64,000 nucleotides of DNA, from assembly GCA_030063045.1 (NCBI GenBank), contig JAQSEB010000082.1:2976001-3040000 (forward strand). Reading direction: 5' to 3'. The DNA is from Pratylenchus scribneri (lineage: Eukaryota > Nematoda > Chromadorea > Rhabditida > Pratylenchidae). Position numbers and translations under genes: made by a program. Positions 1 through 10,252 of this stretch are shown here, piece by piece; positions within the stretch are counted from its first letter, which is position 1, and each line of letters opens with the position of its first letter. Below the pieces are notes generated by a model that was given only the letters and a program-made list of their open reading frames with translations, made no database searches and was not told the DNA's origin.

Positions 1-99
1 AGTTTGGAGGAGTTGAAGAAGATGATGGTGGCGGCCCAACAGCAGCAGCAGAAGCAGCAACAAGCTTTGTTGACGGTGCCAATGCCGAATTTTAATTGA
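1..99 (+). CDS. 3' end of a Gln-rich protein (partial)
   Basis: The frame is open from the first base to a TGA at 97–99 and encodes the last 32 residues of a protein that starts outside the window. It reads SLEELKKMM, then a glutamine run broken by one lysine, then ALLTVPMPNFN. A leucine/lysine helix followed by a polyQ tail would fit a transcription or chromatin factor, but no domain is visible and no function can be given. GC is clearly higher than in the flanking DNA, which supports real coding sequence. Confidence 0.55.
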   Translation, partial: SLEELKKMMVAAQQQQQKQQQALLTVPMPNFN

Positions 100-820
100 G
101 TGAAAGAAAGAGGGGAAGAAAGAAGAAACGGGGAAATGATGATGAAAATACAATTGTCATCAAAATTGTGAACAAAATCTTTCCTTTATTTTCTAATTAT
201 TTTCGGGAATAAATTGATTTCAAAATTTGTTCCAATTCTGCTTTATTTGAAAGAAAAATTAATTTAATATTTTTTCGTTTTGCGACACCCCCACTAAAAT
301 TATTAAAAATGGCTTAATAGGGGTAATTTTGGATGTTGATCACAAATCTGACAATGAGAATTGAGCTCATTTTTTGGTATCACGTCATTGATGTGAACTA
401 CGTGAAATTTAAATTTAAAATTGAAAAAGTTAAAGGTCCTCCTTGGGTCGGAATTCGAAAAAATTTCAAACATTTTTTCGGCCAAATTATAGTTCAATTA
501 ATGTTTCTCGATGAGATGCTGGCAAATTTTCAATTGGTTTCTTATATAGGTTTTTGAATTTTAAAAAATGTAAAAATATGTTTTGAAAATTGATTTTTAT
601 ATGGACTGATAGAGAATTTCTTGCTCTATTCAATGATATAAAAAACATTCTAAACCATTCATCAGGCGCCGAGCTATTTTACTTCGCCAATAAACGGCCA
701 CCTCACTAAACGTCCCGCTCCGTTGAGAAATGCCCTTAGGCATCATTTCCCTCATCAATGCACTCTTTGGATTTTCCCTTCTTCTCTTTAAAAATAAAAT
801 TGAAATGAGCTCGTTCGGTA
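100..820. other. AT-rich intergenic, with a degenerate dispersed repeat
   Basis: No gene is visible. The segment around 310–560 carries a TCAATGACGT-like motif that recurs in the opposite orientation near 1510–1550. It also carries a TCTCGATGAGAT motif at about 507–518 that recurs in other introns and spacers of the window. Both look like remnants of mobile DNA. Confidence 0.4.
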
Positions 821-1275
821 GTCGGCTTGGTCTAGTGGTATTGCTCCCCGTCTTTGGGAGCATTACAGATCCACACTGGGCTGGGTTCGATCCCGTTGCG
901 ACCAATCATTATTGGATCTAATGGTTGGGTGGCTATCTTTGTGCAACGTGGCTATTGGAACGGTCAGAGCGAAACTGTGGTGGAGTGTCCTTGCGCTGTC
1001 TTTGCGAGGCCTCTGCTTCTGGTCATAGTGAAGCCCTCCAATAGGACCACAGGTCAGGTGGAGCATCAGTTTTGGGTTCCCTGCCGGGTTCTTCGACTCT
1101 GACTAAATGTATCCATTCTGTCTTGTAAACGGGCAAGTGTGTGCTCGGTCGCGGCCCAAGTGCGAGAGGATCAGCCTCGTACGTAAGCTGGCGGGTGTAG
1201 AACTTAAGTGCTAGTCTCTCTGATTCGGGGATTAGCCGGGTGATAGGTTTCGGCCTATCCCCACTACATTAATGC
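821..1275 (+). repeat. tRNA-derived SINE-like element
   Basis: This GC-rich island stands out from AT-rich DNA. It has a perfect Pol III A box (TGGTCTAGTGG, 828–838) and B box (GGTTCGATCCC, 884–894) at normal tRNA spacing. The acceptor ends do not pair and the T loop is one base short, so it is not a working tRNA. About 370 bp of unrelated GC-rich body follows. It ends near a GATAGG–TTTCGG–CCTATC hairpin (1242–1259). A tRNA head with an unrelated body is the architecture of a SINE. No A-rich tail or target duplication was identified with confidence. Confidence 0.5.
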
Positions 1276-2230
1276 ACTTTTTTGGTTTGACTTTTAAAAG
1301 TTTTTTTTTATAATTGCGGCCCATAATGATGTTGAATTTTTAATTTAATTATTATAAAAGAATTTTAAATTTAAGAATTGTTGAATGATGAACATATCTC
1401 ATATCTTATGTTGTATAATTTTACAATTAAAAAAACATCGAAAAAATATAAATTCTTCTTGCATTTTAATTGATTCATTTCATGTAAAATTCCATGTAAA
1501 CATTCATTCAGTCAATGACGTATACACAAAAAATAAGCTCAACTTGGTGCTCTGCAACCTTAATTATCCATATGAGGCAATTTTAATAATTTTTGGTTGG
1601 ACTATTGCAAAACGGTACCATTTATTTATCAGGGGTCATTGCCTTCCATAAATTCTGAATTCCGTAAATAAGAACTCAAATTATTATAATTAATTTTAAA
1701 TATTCTTATTCCCGCCCAAATTGTCCTTTTCCACCGGAGCGAATTGGCCAATCAAAAAATAATAATATTGAATTAAATTTTAATTCAATCTATTAATTAA
1801 ATTTTCTTTAGTAAAACAAAGAGGAAGGAAATGGCGGAACAAATATTTATTAATTAAATTTATTAAAATACGTAATAATAAATTGGATGATTTTAATTTT
1901 AACAATACTAAAAGTTCAGTGCCAATTTCATTATTTTCATTTTTGAGATTGTCGAAGTAGAAAATAATTATTGCTCATTGTTTTCATTTTAGTAATTAAA
2001 TAACCATATAATAAGTTCTGAGAAGATTAATCAAATTTTTAACATAAATGGCCAAATTCGTGACCGGAAATATAATTATTTTTCTATTTATAAGGAACTA
2101 TTTTTCCTACATATTAACCCATTTCCAATAATTGCGAATAAATTTATACAAAAATTGTAGCTTTTTTTTATTTATAATTAAATATTTTTTGCCATTTTTC
2201 TTTCAAATTAGCCCATTTACAAAAATTGCA
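1276..2230. other. AT-rich intergenic sequence
   Basis: Low-complexity A/T sequence without a coding pattern. A diverged inverted match to 310–430 lies at about 1480–1640. I see nothing else. Confidence 0.5.
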
Positions 2231-3310
2231 ATTTAGCAAACGGAAAACCTTATTTGTCTCCCAAAATCGACTTATTTTTGCACCAAATTTTTCCTTCTCC
2301 CAAAATCGACTTATTTTTGCACCAAATTTTTCCTTCTCCCAAAATCGACTTATTTTTGCACCAAATTTTTCCTTCTCCCAAAATCGACTTATTTTTGCAC
2401 CAAATTTGGGGGAATTTGAATTAAACCATATAAAACGGGCTTCCAACATCCCAAAGGTGCGCAGAAGTCAAGAATGAGGTGCGCGGGAGATATAGCCGGA
2501 CAATGGGGGATTAAGGTGGATAATGGAGGGGATTAAGCCGGATTAGGCTTAGTTAGGGGCTAGGGATTAGGGTTATGGTTAGGGGCGGCATGGGATCTAG
2601 GGGCTAGGGGTTTAGGGGTTCGGAGCACGCGGGATATAGCAGGATATAGGGGGATTAAGATGGATATAGGGGGATTAAACCGGATAAGCCTATTTAGGGG
2701 CTAGGGTTTAGGAATAGGGGTTCGGAGCATAGGATTCTCGCGAAGCCGGAAGTATAACAGCCAAACCAGGACCCGCGCCCATCTATTTGTGGGCTTAATT
2801 GTGCCTAATCCCTCGATATCCATCTTAATCCCCCTATATCCGGTTATATCCCGCGCACTTTCTGGGCCTTCGTCCCACTTCCCGATCTTCCACTGACCCT
2901 CCGGACCATTTCCCATCTATTTCGGGGCTTAATCCCCTATTATCCACCTTAATCCCCCAATGTCCGGCTATATCTCCCGCGTACCTCATTCTTGACTTCC
3001 GCGCACCTTTGGGATGTTGGAAGCCCGTTTTATATGGTTTAATTCAAATTTCCCCAAATTTGGTGCAAAAACAAGTCGATTTTGGGAGAAGGAAAAATTT
3101 GGTGCAAAAACAAGTCGATTTTGGGAGAAGGAAAAATTTGGTGCAAAAATAAGTCGATTTTGGGAGAAGGAAAAATTTGGTGCAAAAACAAGTCGATTTT
3201 GGGAGAAGGAAAAATTTGGTGCAAAAACAAGTCGATTTTGGGAGAAGGAAAAATTTGGTGCAAAAATAAGTCGATTTTGGGAGACAAATAAGTGGCACGT
3301 ATTTAGCAAA
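2231..3310. mobile_element. Foldback transposon with 39-bp tandem repeats in both arms
   Basis: The element (about 2241–3300) has long inverted arms. The left arm begins CTTATTTGTCTCCC (2249) and has about four 39-bp units at 2261–2407. The right arm has six units in the opposite orientation (about 3055–3290) and ends in the complementary sequence (3292). Beyond the arrays the arms also match (2405–2540 against 2930–3060). The interior carries GGATATAGGGGGATTAAG-like blocks that are G-rich on the left and C-rich on the right. A 10-bp direct repeat, ATTTAGCAAA, flanks it at 2231–2240 and 3301–3310. That duplication length fits Mutator-like elements. No transposase is encoded, so it is non-autonomous. 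Confidence 0.8.
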
Positions 3311-3312
3311 TT

Positions 3313-4627
3313 ATGGCTACTGAAGAAAATGATGAAATAAATGAAAATAATACGGTAAAATTAATATTTTTAATTATTAATTTTAAATTTAATTCCAATA
3401 TAGTTGTATTTATTGTTCAAAGATGACCGGCCTTGTCCACTTTTCATTCAACATGCCATCGTCAAATTAATTTATGTGCCAATTGGAATGCTCTTCAATT
3501 TGGCTCTTCTCTATGTCACATTCCGTTCAAAGTGATTCAAAAATAATTATTTTTCAATATTTTAAATTAATTTTTAGAACATTACGAGGGACTGCCAATT
3601 TCTTATTGGCACTCAATTCTCTCATTGAAATTTTACATCAGTATGGACATTTTTTGCCCATTTATATGGCATTTAGTGGACTCAATTTCCTCAAATACCC
3701 TTTGGCTATCCGAATAAATACAATGGCCATTTTTGGCCTTTTTGCTGCTGGACCATCGCTGCTTTGCACCGGAATTGATCGACTTTTTGCAGTCACATTT
3801 GTTAAATTGTGAATATTTTTTGAATATTATTATTTTTGTTTAATTTTTAAAGATATCAAAATATAATAAAGTCCATTTATTTGACGGCAATGACCATTTT
3901 TTGTTTCATCTATGCATCATATGTCACATTTTTGGCATATAAAAGCTTTGATAAATTTGAGGATTATCAAATCACCGGAAATATGGCCGATTTATTGCAG
4001 GTAAAATATAATTAATTAAATATTTAAATTTAATGAATATTTTTAGGGTGAAGCCAGCAGTTTCCATTATCAATATTCATTTATTATGAATATTTCAACT
4101 GTGGCCATTTATTTATTGGTTGGAATTATAATTCGTATAAAATCCTCAGGTATGTGAATGATACCAATTTCTATTCCCCATTAAATTTAGATCAAAGCAG
4201 TTTGCGCATTTATCGTTCACTTTTTTGCATAATTTTCATCAGTGTTGGCGGCTATTTAACAATGCGAATTTACACCACTTTTGTGATTCCAAATGTGCAA
4301 AAATATTGGTCCCAAGTGACAATTTGGTCCATTCGCCAATATTTGACCATTCCAATGAACACAAGTGCCGGCTCAAATGCCCCAATTCTCTATTTGACTA
4401 GGTAAAACATTTTTTCCTCAAATTAATTTGAATTCTTTTTTTTCAGCATGGAATATAGAAAAGCATTTCAAAAGGAATTTAGTCGAATTGTTACTTTCCT
4501 TCGAGCCCATAAATTGTTAAAAGCTGATCAAAATGCGGCAAAGAATAATGTTCAACAAACAATTGGACGAAATGATCCACTTTTCGTTAGAAAATCCACT
4601 TCAACTTTGAATTCACGATTATATTAA
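3313..4627 (+). CDS. Serpentine chemoreceptor, Srsx class
   Basis: Seven exons join in frame: 3313–3354, 3404–3531, 3578–3808, 3853–4000, 4047–4149, 4191–4401 and 4447–4627. The product has about 350 residues. TM1 (GMLFNLALLYVTFRSK) leads into KTLRGTANFLLALNSLIEIL. TM3 ends in the Srsx/rhodopsin-like GIDRLFAV motif, and TM7 ends in NAPILYLTSMEYRKAF, as in Srsx receptors. The family is nematode-specific 7TM chemosensory GPCRs, expected in sensory neuron cilia. The short first exon (MATEENDEINENNT) begins 2 bp after the foldback element's target duplication, so the original promoter was displaced. An AATAAA lies at 4651. Confidence 0.85.
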
Positions 4628-5139
4628 TTTAAATATTGAATAACAAAATAAATAAATGTCGCCAATGAGAATTTCGGAATGAATGAGTGGACTATGGTAA
4701 TTGATGTCGAAAATGGTTCAAAAACGATTGAAATTTATTTAACGGAAAATGATTTAAAATACTCTAATTGTTGCATTATAAATTGGTCATTTGAAATTCA
4801 ATTGCATTTTTAATATTCAAAAACTCTCTTATATAAATCAATCCTTTTTTTCTTCCTATTAAAATTTTTTAAATTATAATTTCAATATTCGAATAATAAT
4901 AATTTATTTATAAAACAATGAATATATCATTAGCAGAAAATGACGTTTTCTATTTTTTAGTGAATCGATTTGTTGCTTTTCGTCGTCCTCCCTCATTGGC
5001 TTCTCCAGCTTTTTTGATGAAGCTTGGGATTTGGAGAAGCCACATTTTTGTTCATCCAAACAAATAATAATATATTTCCTCTTTTATTATTGCCGAAAAT
5101 GGGCCAAATTTAGGCTTGGCCAATATGAGGGGCCTATGA
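4628..5139. other. Intergenic with a short hairpin
   Basis: A/T-rich spacer. At 4998–5041 a perfect inverted repeat (GGCTTCTCC and GGAGAAGCC, with inner AGCTT/AAGCT) could form a hairpin. No gene is seen. Confidence 0.4.
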
Positions 5140-5282
5140 TGATAGAAAGAAAAGGTAAACATCGATTCCCTTTCTCATTTTGGCCCAAAGGCTGATAAAT
5201 CAATTTGATTAAATATTTTTTTTTGTTAAATTCCAAAAATATTCTATCATATATTTTTTGCTAACAGATTTATTTCCATTTT

Positions 5283-8200
5283 ATGCAATTTTCATTGAGG
5301 AATATTCAAAAATTTTGTACATTATTTGCCTTTATATTTTATTATTTTCTATGCATTTTCTCCACCATTTCCGGCCAATTGATTCAAAGGCAACAAATTT
5401 GCGCAAATTCGGGACGATTTATGCAGGCCTATTGTTTGGCCGATTTTAATTGCAATTTTGGGAGGCAATTCGATCGAATGGATCCAAGTGAAAATCAAAT
5501 TCTTTTTATATTTAAATTAATTTTGAATTTTAAAATACCTTATAACCTCTTTTAAAATCGCGTGGAGAATTTTAAACCTCTTAAAAATTGAGAAATTTTG
5601 GGGTCTAATTCCTTATTATTTTGTCGATATTTTTGTACAAATTATAGTGGATCTTTTAGAGCTTTATAGAATTAAGAAAATGCATTAAAAAATTTTTCAA
5701 AGTTCACCCGGAGAAGAAATATATTTCCTCACAAAGTAGAGACTGGGGAATTAATAGGAGGGGGATTTTGAAAGAAGTTATACGGTATTACAAGTTTATT
5801 TTGATTTTAAGCCCAAAGGCAAATTTGCATCCGAGGATGGTGTTGTTCCCAAACAACCACTCCAAAAGAACAAGTCAATGTTTTTTTGCAACAAGACCAA
5901 TTTTGCCCTAGTGGAACATTCAATGTTGAATTGCAATGCCAAACAAATGAAGATTGCATTCGATCTGTAGATAAAATAATTCAATAAAATAATTTAATTT
6001 ATTTAATTAGAGTGGAATTTCGCGCACTCCATTTCCAATTCTCGAATGCGGTGGGCAGGTTTAAAAATAATTAATTTTATTATTTATTTTAATTTATATA
6101 TTTAAAAGGGTTACTGTTGTACATCTCGACGATATCAAAAACCATTACGGAATGGCGATTATTGCCTAAATGGTGGAATTGCCAATGGCAACCAATGCCA
6201 ACGCACCGAACAATGCCAACAAATGGGAGGAGGAATTAATGGTCAATTTTCGGATAATAAATTAACTAAAATAATGTTTTTAAGACGCAGTTTGTATTGA
6301 CAATCAATGTTGCAGTCGAAGGGATGGTGCTGGACAATTCGATGATCCAAATCCGAATATAAATCCGAATCCGAATTGGAATAATCAACAAAATGGAATT
6401 TTTCCCAGCAATATTCTCTGCTCAAATGGAGGACATTTTACGGTAATGGAAAAATTTTTTGTAGAAAAATTTAAATTATTTTTTCGTCGACAAAACTTTA
6501 ACGGTTTCGTAAGAAAATTTTGCCAAGCAATCATAGCATGTTTTTAGGCTCATTAACCAGCCTTCATTCTTTTTTTTATCCAATTAGAAATTAAGTCTTA
6601 AACCATAAAGTTAATATGGTTCAAATGGTTAAATCAAAGGGTTTTTGACCAAATCAGACTAACATATGAATTTATGTGCCTTATTTAGCTAATAAGCTAA
6701 ATGATCTACCTGATGAAAATCACTCCTAAACCCTAATAAGCCTGTCGACAAAATGAATGTAATTTGCTGACAAAGAATTTAAAATTTATCAACAAGAAAA
6801 TGACACTCATTATTATAATATATTTAAATAATCTAATTAATTTAATATTTATATTTATTAGAATCAATATTGTACTGGGCTATTAGCAAATGAATGTGGG
6901 AATTTGTATCAAATGGCGTGGACAGCAATTTGTATTGATGGTCGATGCTGCACAACTCCATTGAATGCAAATAATCCGGGTAATAAATTAATGGAATACA
7001 TTTTAAATTATTCTATATTATAAGGTTTGAATGATTTTGACCGTGGAATGGCCATTTGTTCGGGTTATCGCCAACAATATATTCGTCGACATTGCCAAAG
7101 TCCATCAAATTGTGGTTATCCGTCCACCGATTTCACTTGCATTTCCGGCTATTGTTGTGCCCAATATGGTGTTGGGGGCAATTGGAATAATTGGAATGGT
7201 AATAAAAATAATAATAAATAATAATTAATTTAATTATTTCCCCCAAAAGCACCTTCTCCTGGCATTCGACCAAATGGGCCAAATGGATTTTGCCCTGCCA
7301 ACGGACAATTCCCTCGTTTTATGGGCCAATCATGCACTTTGGACTCGGATTGCCCTCCAAATTTTGATTCCCGAACTCAGGCACAATTAATGGTCAAATG
7401 CATTCAAAATTGGTGTTGTGCCCCAAATTCACAATTTGGCATTGGGGCGGGGGCATGGGACCAAGGAGGTGGAAATTGGATTGGCCCAAATCAAAACCCA
7501 CAAAATGGCCTAATTCCAATTAGAAATGTTCAGGGTTTTGGAATAAATATTTCAATTTGAATTAATTTTAATTTGAGGTTTTTGTTATGATGGCTCACAA
7601 AGTGATCGACAATGTTTGAATGGCAAAGATTGTAGGGCGCAAGAGAGTTGTACAAACAATGTTTGCTGCCAGAATAGAGGAGATCAAGATCAATGTAATT
7701 ATAATAATAATTAATTAATTTTATTACTATAAATACGGTATTACATCTTTTAGTGACCCCGGGGCTATAATTTTTCAAAACCCTCCAGAAGAAGACGGGG
7801 GCTTCTATTAGAGAGGGAATATTATTTTTCCGAGAGTCTCAAAAGAACAAAAATTTATTTTTTTTTACTTTTTCATCATAAAAAGCCCAAAATTAGACTA
7901 TTATTAGAGGGAGAATGCTCTTATATTTTTCAAATCGGGGGGCAATAATAGAGAAAATACGGTACGTTAATCTCCCTTTTTGAAGATGCTTGCGGTGGAC
8001 TTCAATCAATTGGGCAATGCACATCAAATGGATATTGCACGAGGGGGGAATGTGTTTCGGCAAATGTTTGTTGCGAATGTCAATTTGGGCAACCCCAATT
8101 GGACATTGCCAATTGCAGAAGCGGGGTATTTAAAATTATTAATTCATTAATATTTAATTTAATTAATTTGTATAATGGAAAAATATTTAATTTATCGGAA

Positions 8201-8646
8201 AAAAACTATTTAATTTGCAGAAAATCCATAACTAGAATTAGGTTTGGGATTAAGTTTAGGATCCAGAATAAGTTTAATATTGGGTCTAGTTAGGGTAGCA
8301 ATTTTAAAGAAGTCTAATTTATCCATATTATATAAAAATATTATTTTTCGACTTAAAAATATTTTCTGCAAATAAATATTAATTACAATTTTTAATCCAC
8401 CAGGGTTGCCACCAAGGCTATATTTGCAATCGAAATGGATTTTGCTGTCCCCAATGTCCGGGTGGTGTCCTCCCCTATGGCAGTTGCTCTTTGGGAAGGT
8501 GTGCGCCTGGCTTTTCTTGGTAAAATGAAATTTTTTCAAGAAATTTTAATGAATTATTTGGCAGTCGTCTTGGGAATATTTGCTGCGAAGGTGCCCCAAA
8601 TGAATTGCCAATTGGGATTGGTGGAAATGGAAATGGACTATTTTAA
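5283..8646 (+). CDS. Secreted multi-module CC (EB/lustrin-like) cysteine-rich protein, copy 1
   Basis: About 12 exons join in frame to encode roughly 580–590 residues; the first three are 5283–5487, 5812–5966 and 6011–6058. The N-terminus MQFSLRNIQKFCTLFAFIFY and what follows is a signal peptide. The rest is a chain of about ten modules, each a few spaced cysteines ending in CC (WCCS, YCCT, QCCS, RCCT, YCCA, WCCA, VCCQ, VCCE, FCCP, ICCE), joined by Asn/Pro/Gly-rich linkers. This resembles EB and lustrin-type cysteine repeats of nematode extracellular proteins. A matrix, cuticle or gland secretion role is an inference. Only 143 bp of upstream DNA is shared with the second copy. One intron (7696–7985) holds a MITE-like repeat. 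Confidence 0.75.
7733..7975. repeat. MITE-like element in an intron (TACGGTA ends)
   Basis: It begins TACGGTATTACA and ends AAAATACGGTACG, whose complement starts TACCGTATTTTC, giving imperfect terminal inverted repeats. Inside are GGGGGCTTCTATTAGAG and GGGGGGCAATAATAGAG blocks. Similar ends occur at 50651–50715 and similar blocks at 17398–17500. The same element is present in the second block copy at 59227–59469. Confidence 0.45.
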
Positions 8647-8828
8647 ATATTTATTATTTTTGGTTGGATAATCCCGGTGCATTCATTTTCATTATTTATT
8701 TATTTTTTATTATATTTTTATTACAATTATATATAATTAATTAAAATTCAATTTAAAAGAAAATTAAAAAAATTTGTTTTGCTTGATTGAATATTAATTA
8801 AGAATAATTATTGTAAAAATTAATTTCG

Positions 8829-10252
8829 TCAATTCATTTTTAATGTCAAATTTGGCCCCGATTGAATTTGAACATGCACAACATTTGAATTCGATTTGTC
8901 GAAAATTTTCTCAATCAACAATTTTACCATTGGAAAATCTTTGTTGATTGCCTTTCGATATTCCGTACTTAAATTAAAAGTATAATATTATTTTAAATTT
9001 TTAATATTTAATTTTACCTGCAAAAATACAATACCACCGGATTTATTCCCGTAATAATGGAAATAATTGGGGTATACATGTTTCCAATAAAAATGCCTAA
9101 TTTTGGTTCCAAAAATGGTCTCAATATCATGGCGATGCCGAAGAAAAGCCAACCAAATACCAAAATGGCCATAATCACAATTAATGAATTGAATATTTGA
9201 CGAGTCGATTCATTTTCATTCAATTGTGAATTATTCGAATTTAATTGGTTTTTGACTTTGCCATTTGTATTGGAGCGCACTGAAAAATTTGAAATTTTAA
9301 ATTAAATTAAAAAACAGACATTTAATTAGAATCCATAAAACAATATAGGCGAAAATGGAAAGGCCAACTACAGCGATTAAAAAGAACATATTCTCTTTTA
9401 TTGCTACCGCATCAAATCCATAAGATTCGCCGGTGTAGCAATAAACCATTCTTAAATAAAAATTATATATAAGTTTAAAAATAATTAATAAAACATTACA
9501 TATTTTGATTTTGTAATGTTCCCAATAAAAAGCGATAGGCAAAATAAAAAGAAATTGGAATTGGAATGGCCACAATTAGGCAAAAAGTCCATTTTATTGG
9601 ATTTGGACGCAACCAATTAAAATAGCTGAAATAATTAATTAAATTAATAAAATAAATAAAAATTACAAAATTGGGACAAGAACGGCCAACAATCGGTCAA
9701 TGCTGATGAAAAGCATACAAATATAGGAAATTATATTGCCAATGACTCCGTGAATTTGAAGCCAAAAACAATTTAGGACAAAAATTTTCTGTCCAATTGT
9801 GAAAAGAATGACTGGCAGAATTGTACAAGATTGGGTCATGATATCGCCGAAACAACAAATTGCCAACAAATAATTATGGCATTTTCGTAATTTTCTGTCA
9901 ATGTAAATTAGTAACGCTTTAATTTGTTAAATATGAGAACCCCAAATTTTCCCAATTTTTGAGGAATTGAAAAATAATTCCTCACGTGGTTTTATGGAAA
10001 ATATTTTCTAAAACCTATTTAATCCAAATATGAATTAATAAATTAGCTATTTTTGTGTTGTGAATAATATGGGTTTTAAGAATATTTTTCCGGAATATTT
10101 TAATTTATTATTAATAGAAATTTCTTGAATTTTTACCTATTTCGAATGGTCAAAAGGATGATTGCGCCATTCATGGCCATGCCAATGATGCAAATTACCA
10201 ATGAAATTGATGTTATAGTATTCTTAAATATTTGCAAATTTCCATCATCCAT
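8829..10252 (-). CDS. Serpentine chemoreceptor, Srsx class, copy 1
   Basis: Read on the minus strand, about seven exons encode a receptor of about 330 residues. Exons 1 and 2 are 10252–10137 and 9894–9667. TM1 (SLVICIIGMAMNGAIILLTI) is followed by RKLRKCHNYLLAICCFGDI. TM3 ends in FISIDRLLAVLVPI, the Srsx signature. TM7 ends in GINPVVLYFCRSTEYRKAI. The TGA is at 8831–8829. It is convergent with the cysteine-rich gene, 182 bp away. The 1.1 kb upstream is also duplicated, so both copies should keep the same promoter. Confidence 0.8.

Noticed and set aside
821..904. Functional tRNA gene
   Set aside because: A and B boxes are good, but the acceptor stem does not pair and the T loop is short; a SINE head fits better.
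2168..3340. Long open frames with a 13-residue repeat (KFGAK.SRFWEKE) on both strands
   Set aside because: The repeat unit is 39 bp, a multiple of three, so several frames stay open by arithmetic. They lie inside transposon arms and have no gene context.
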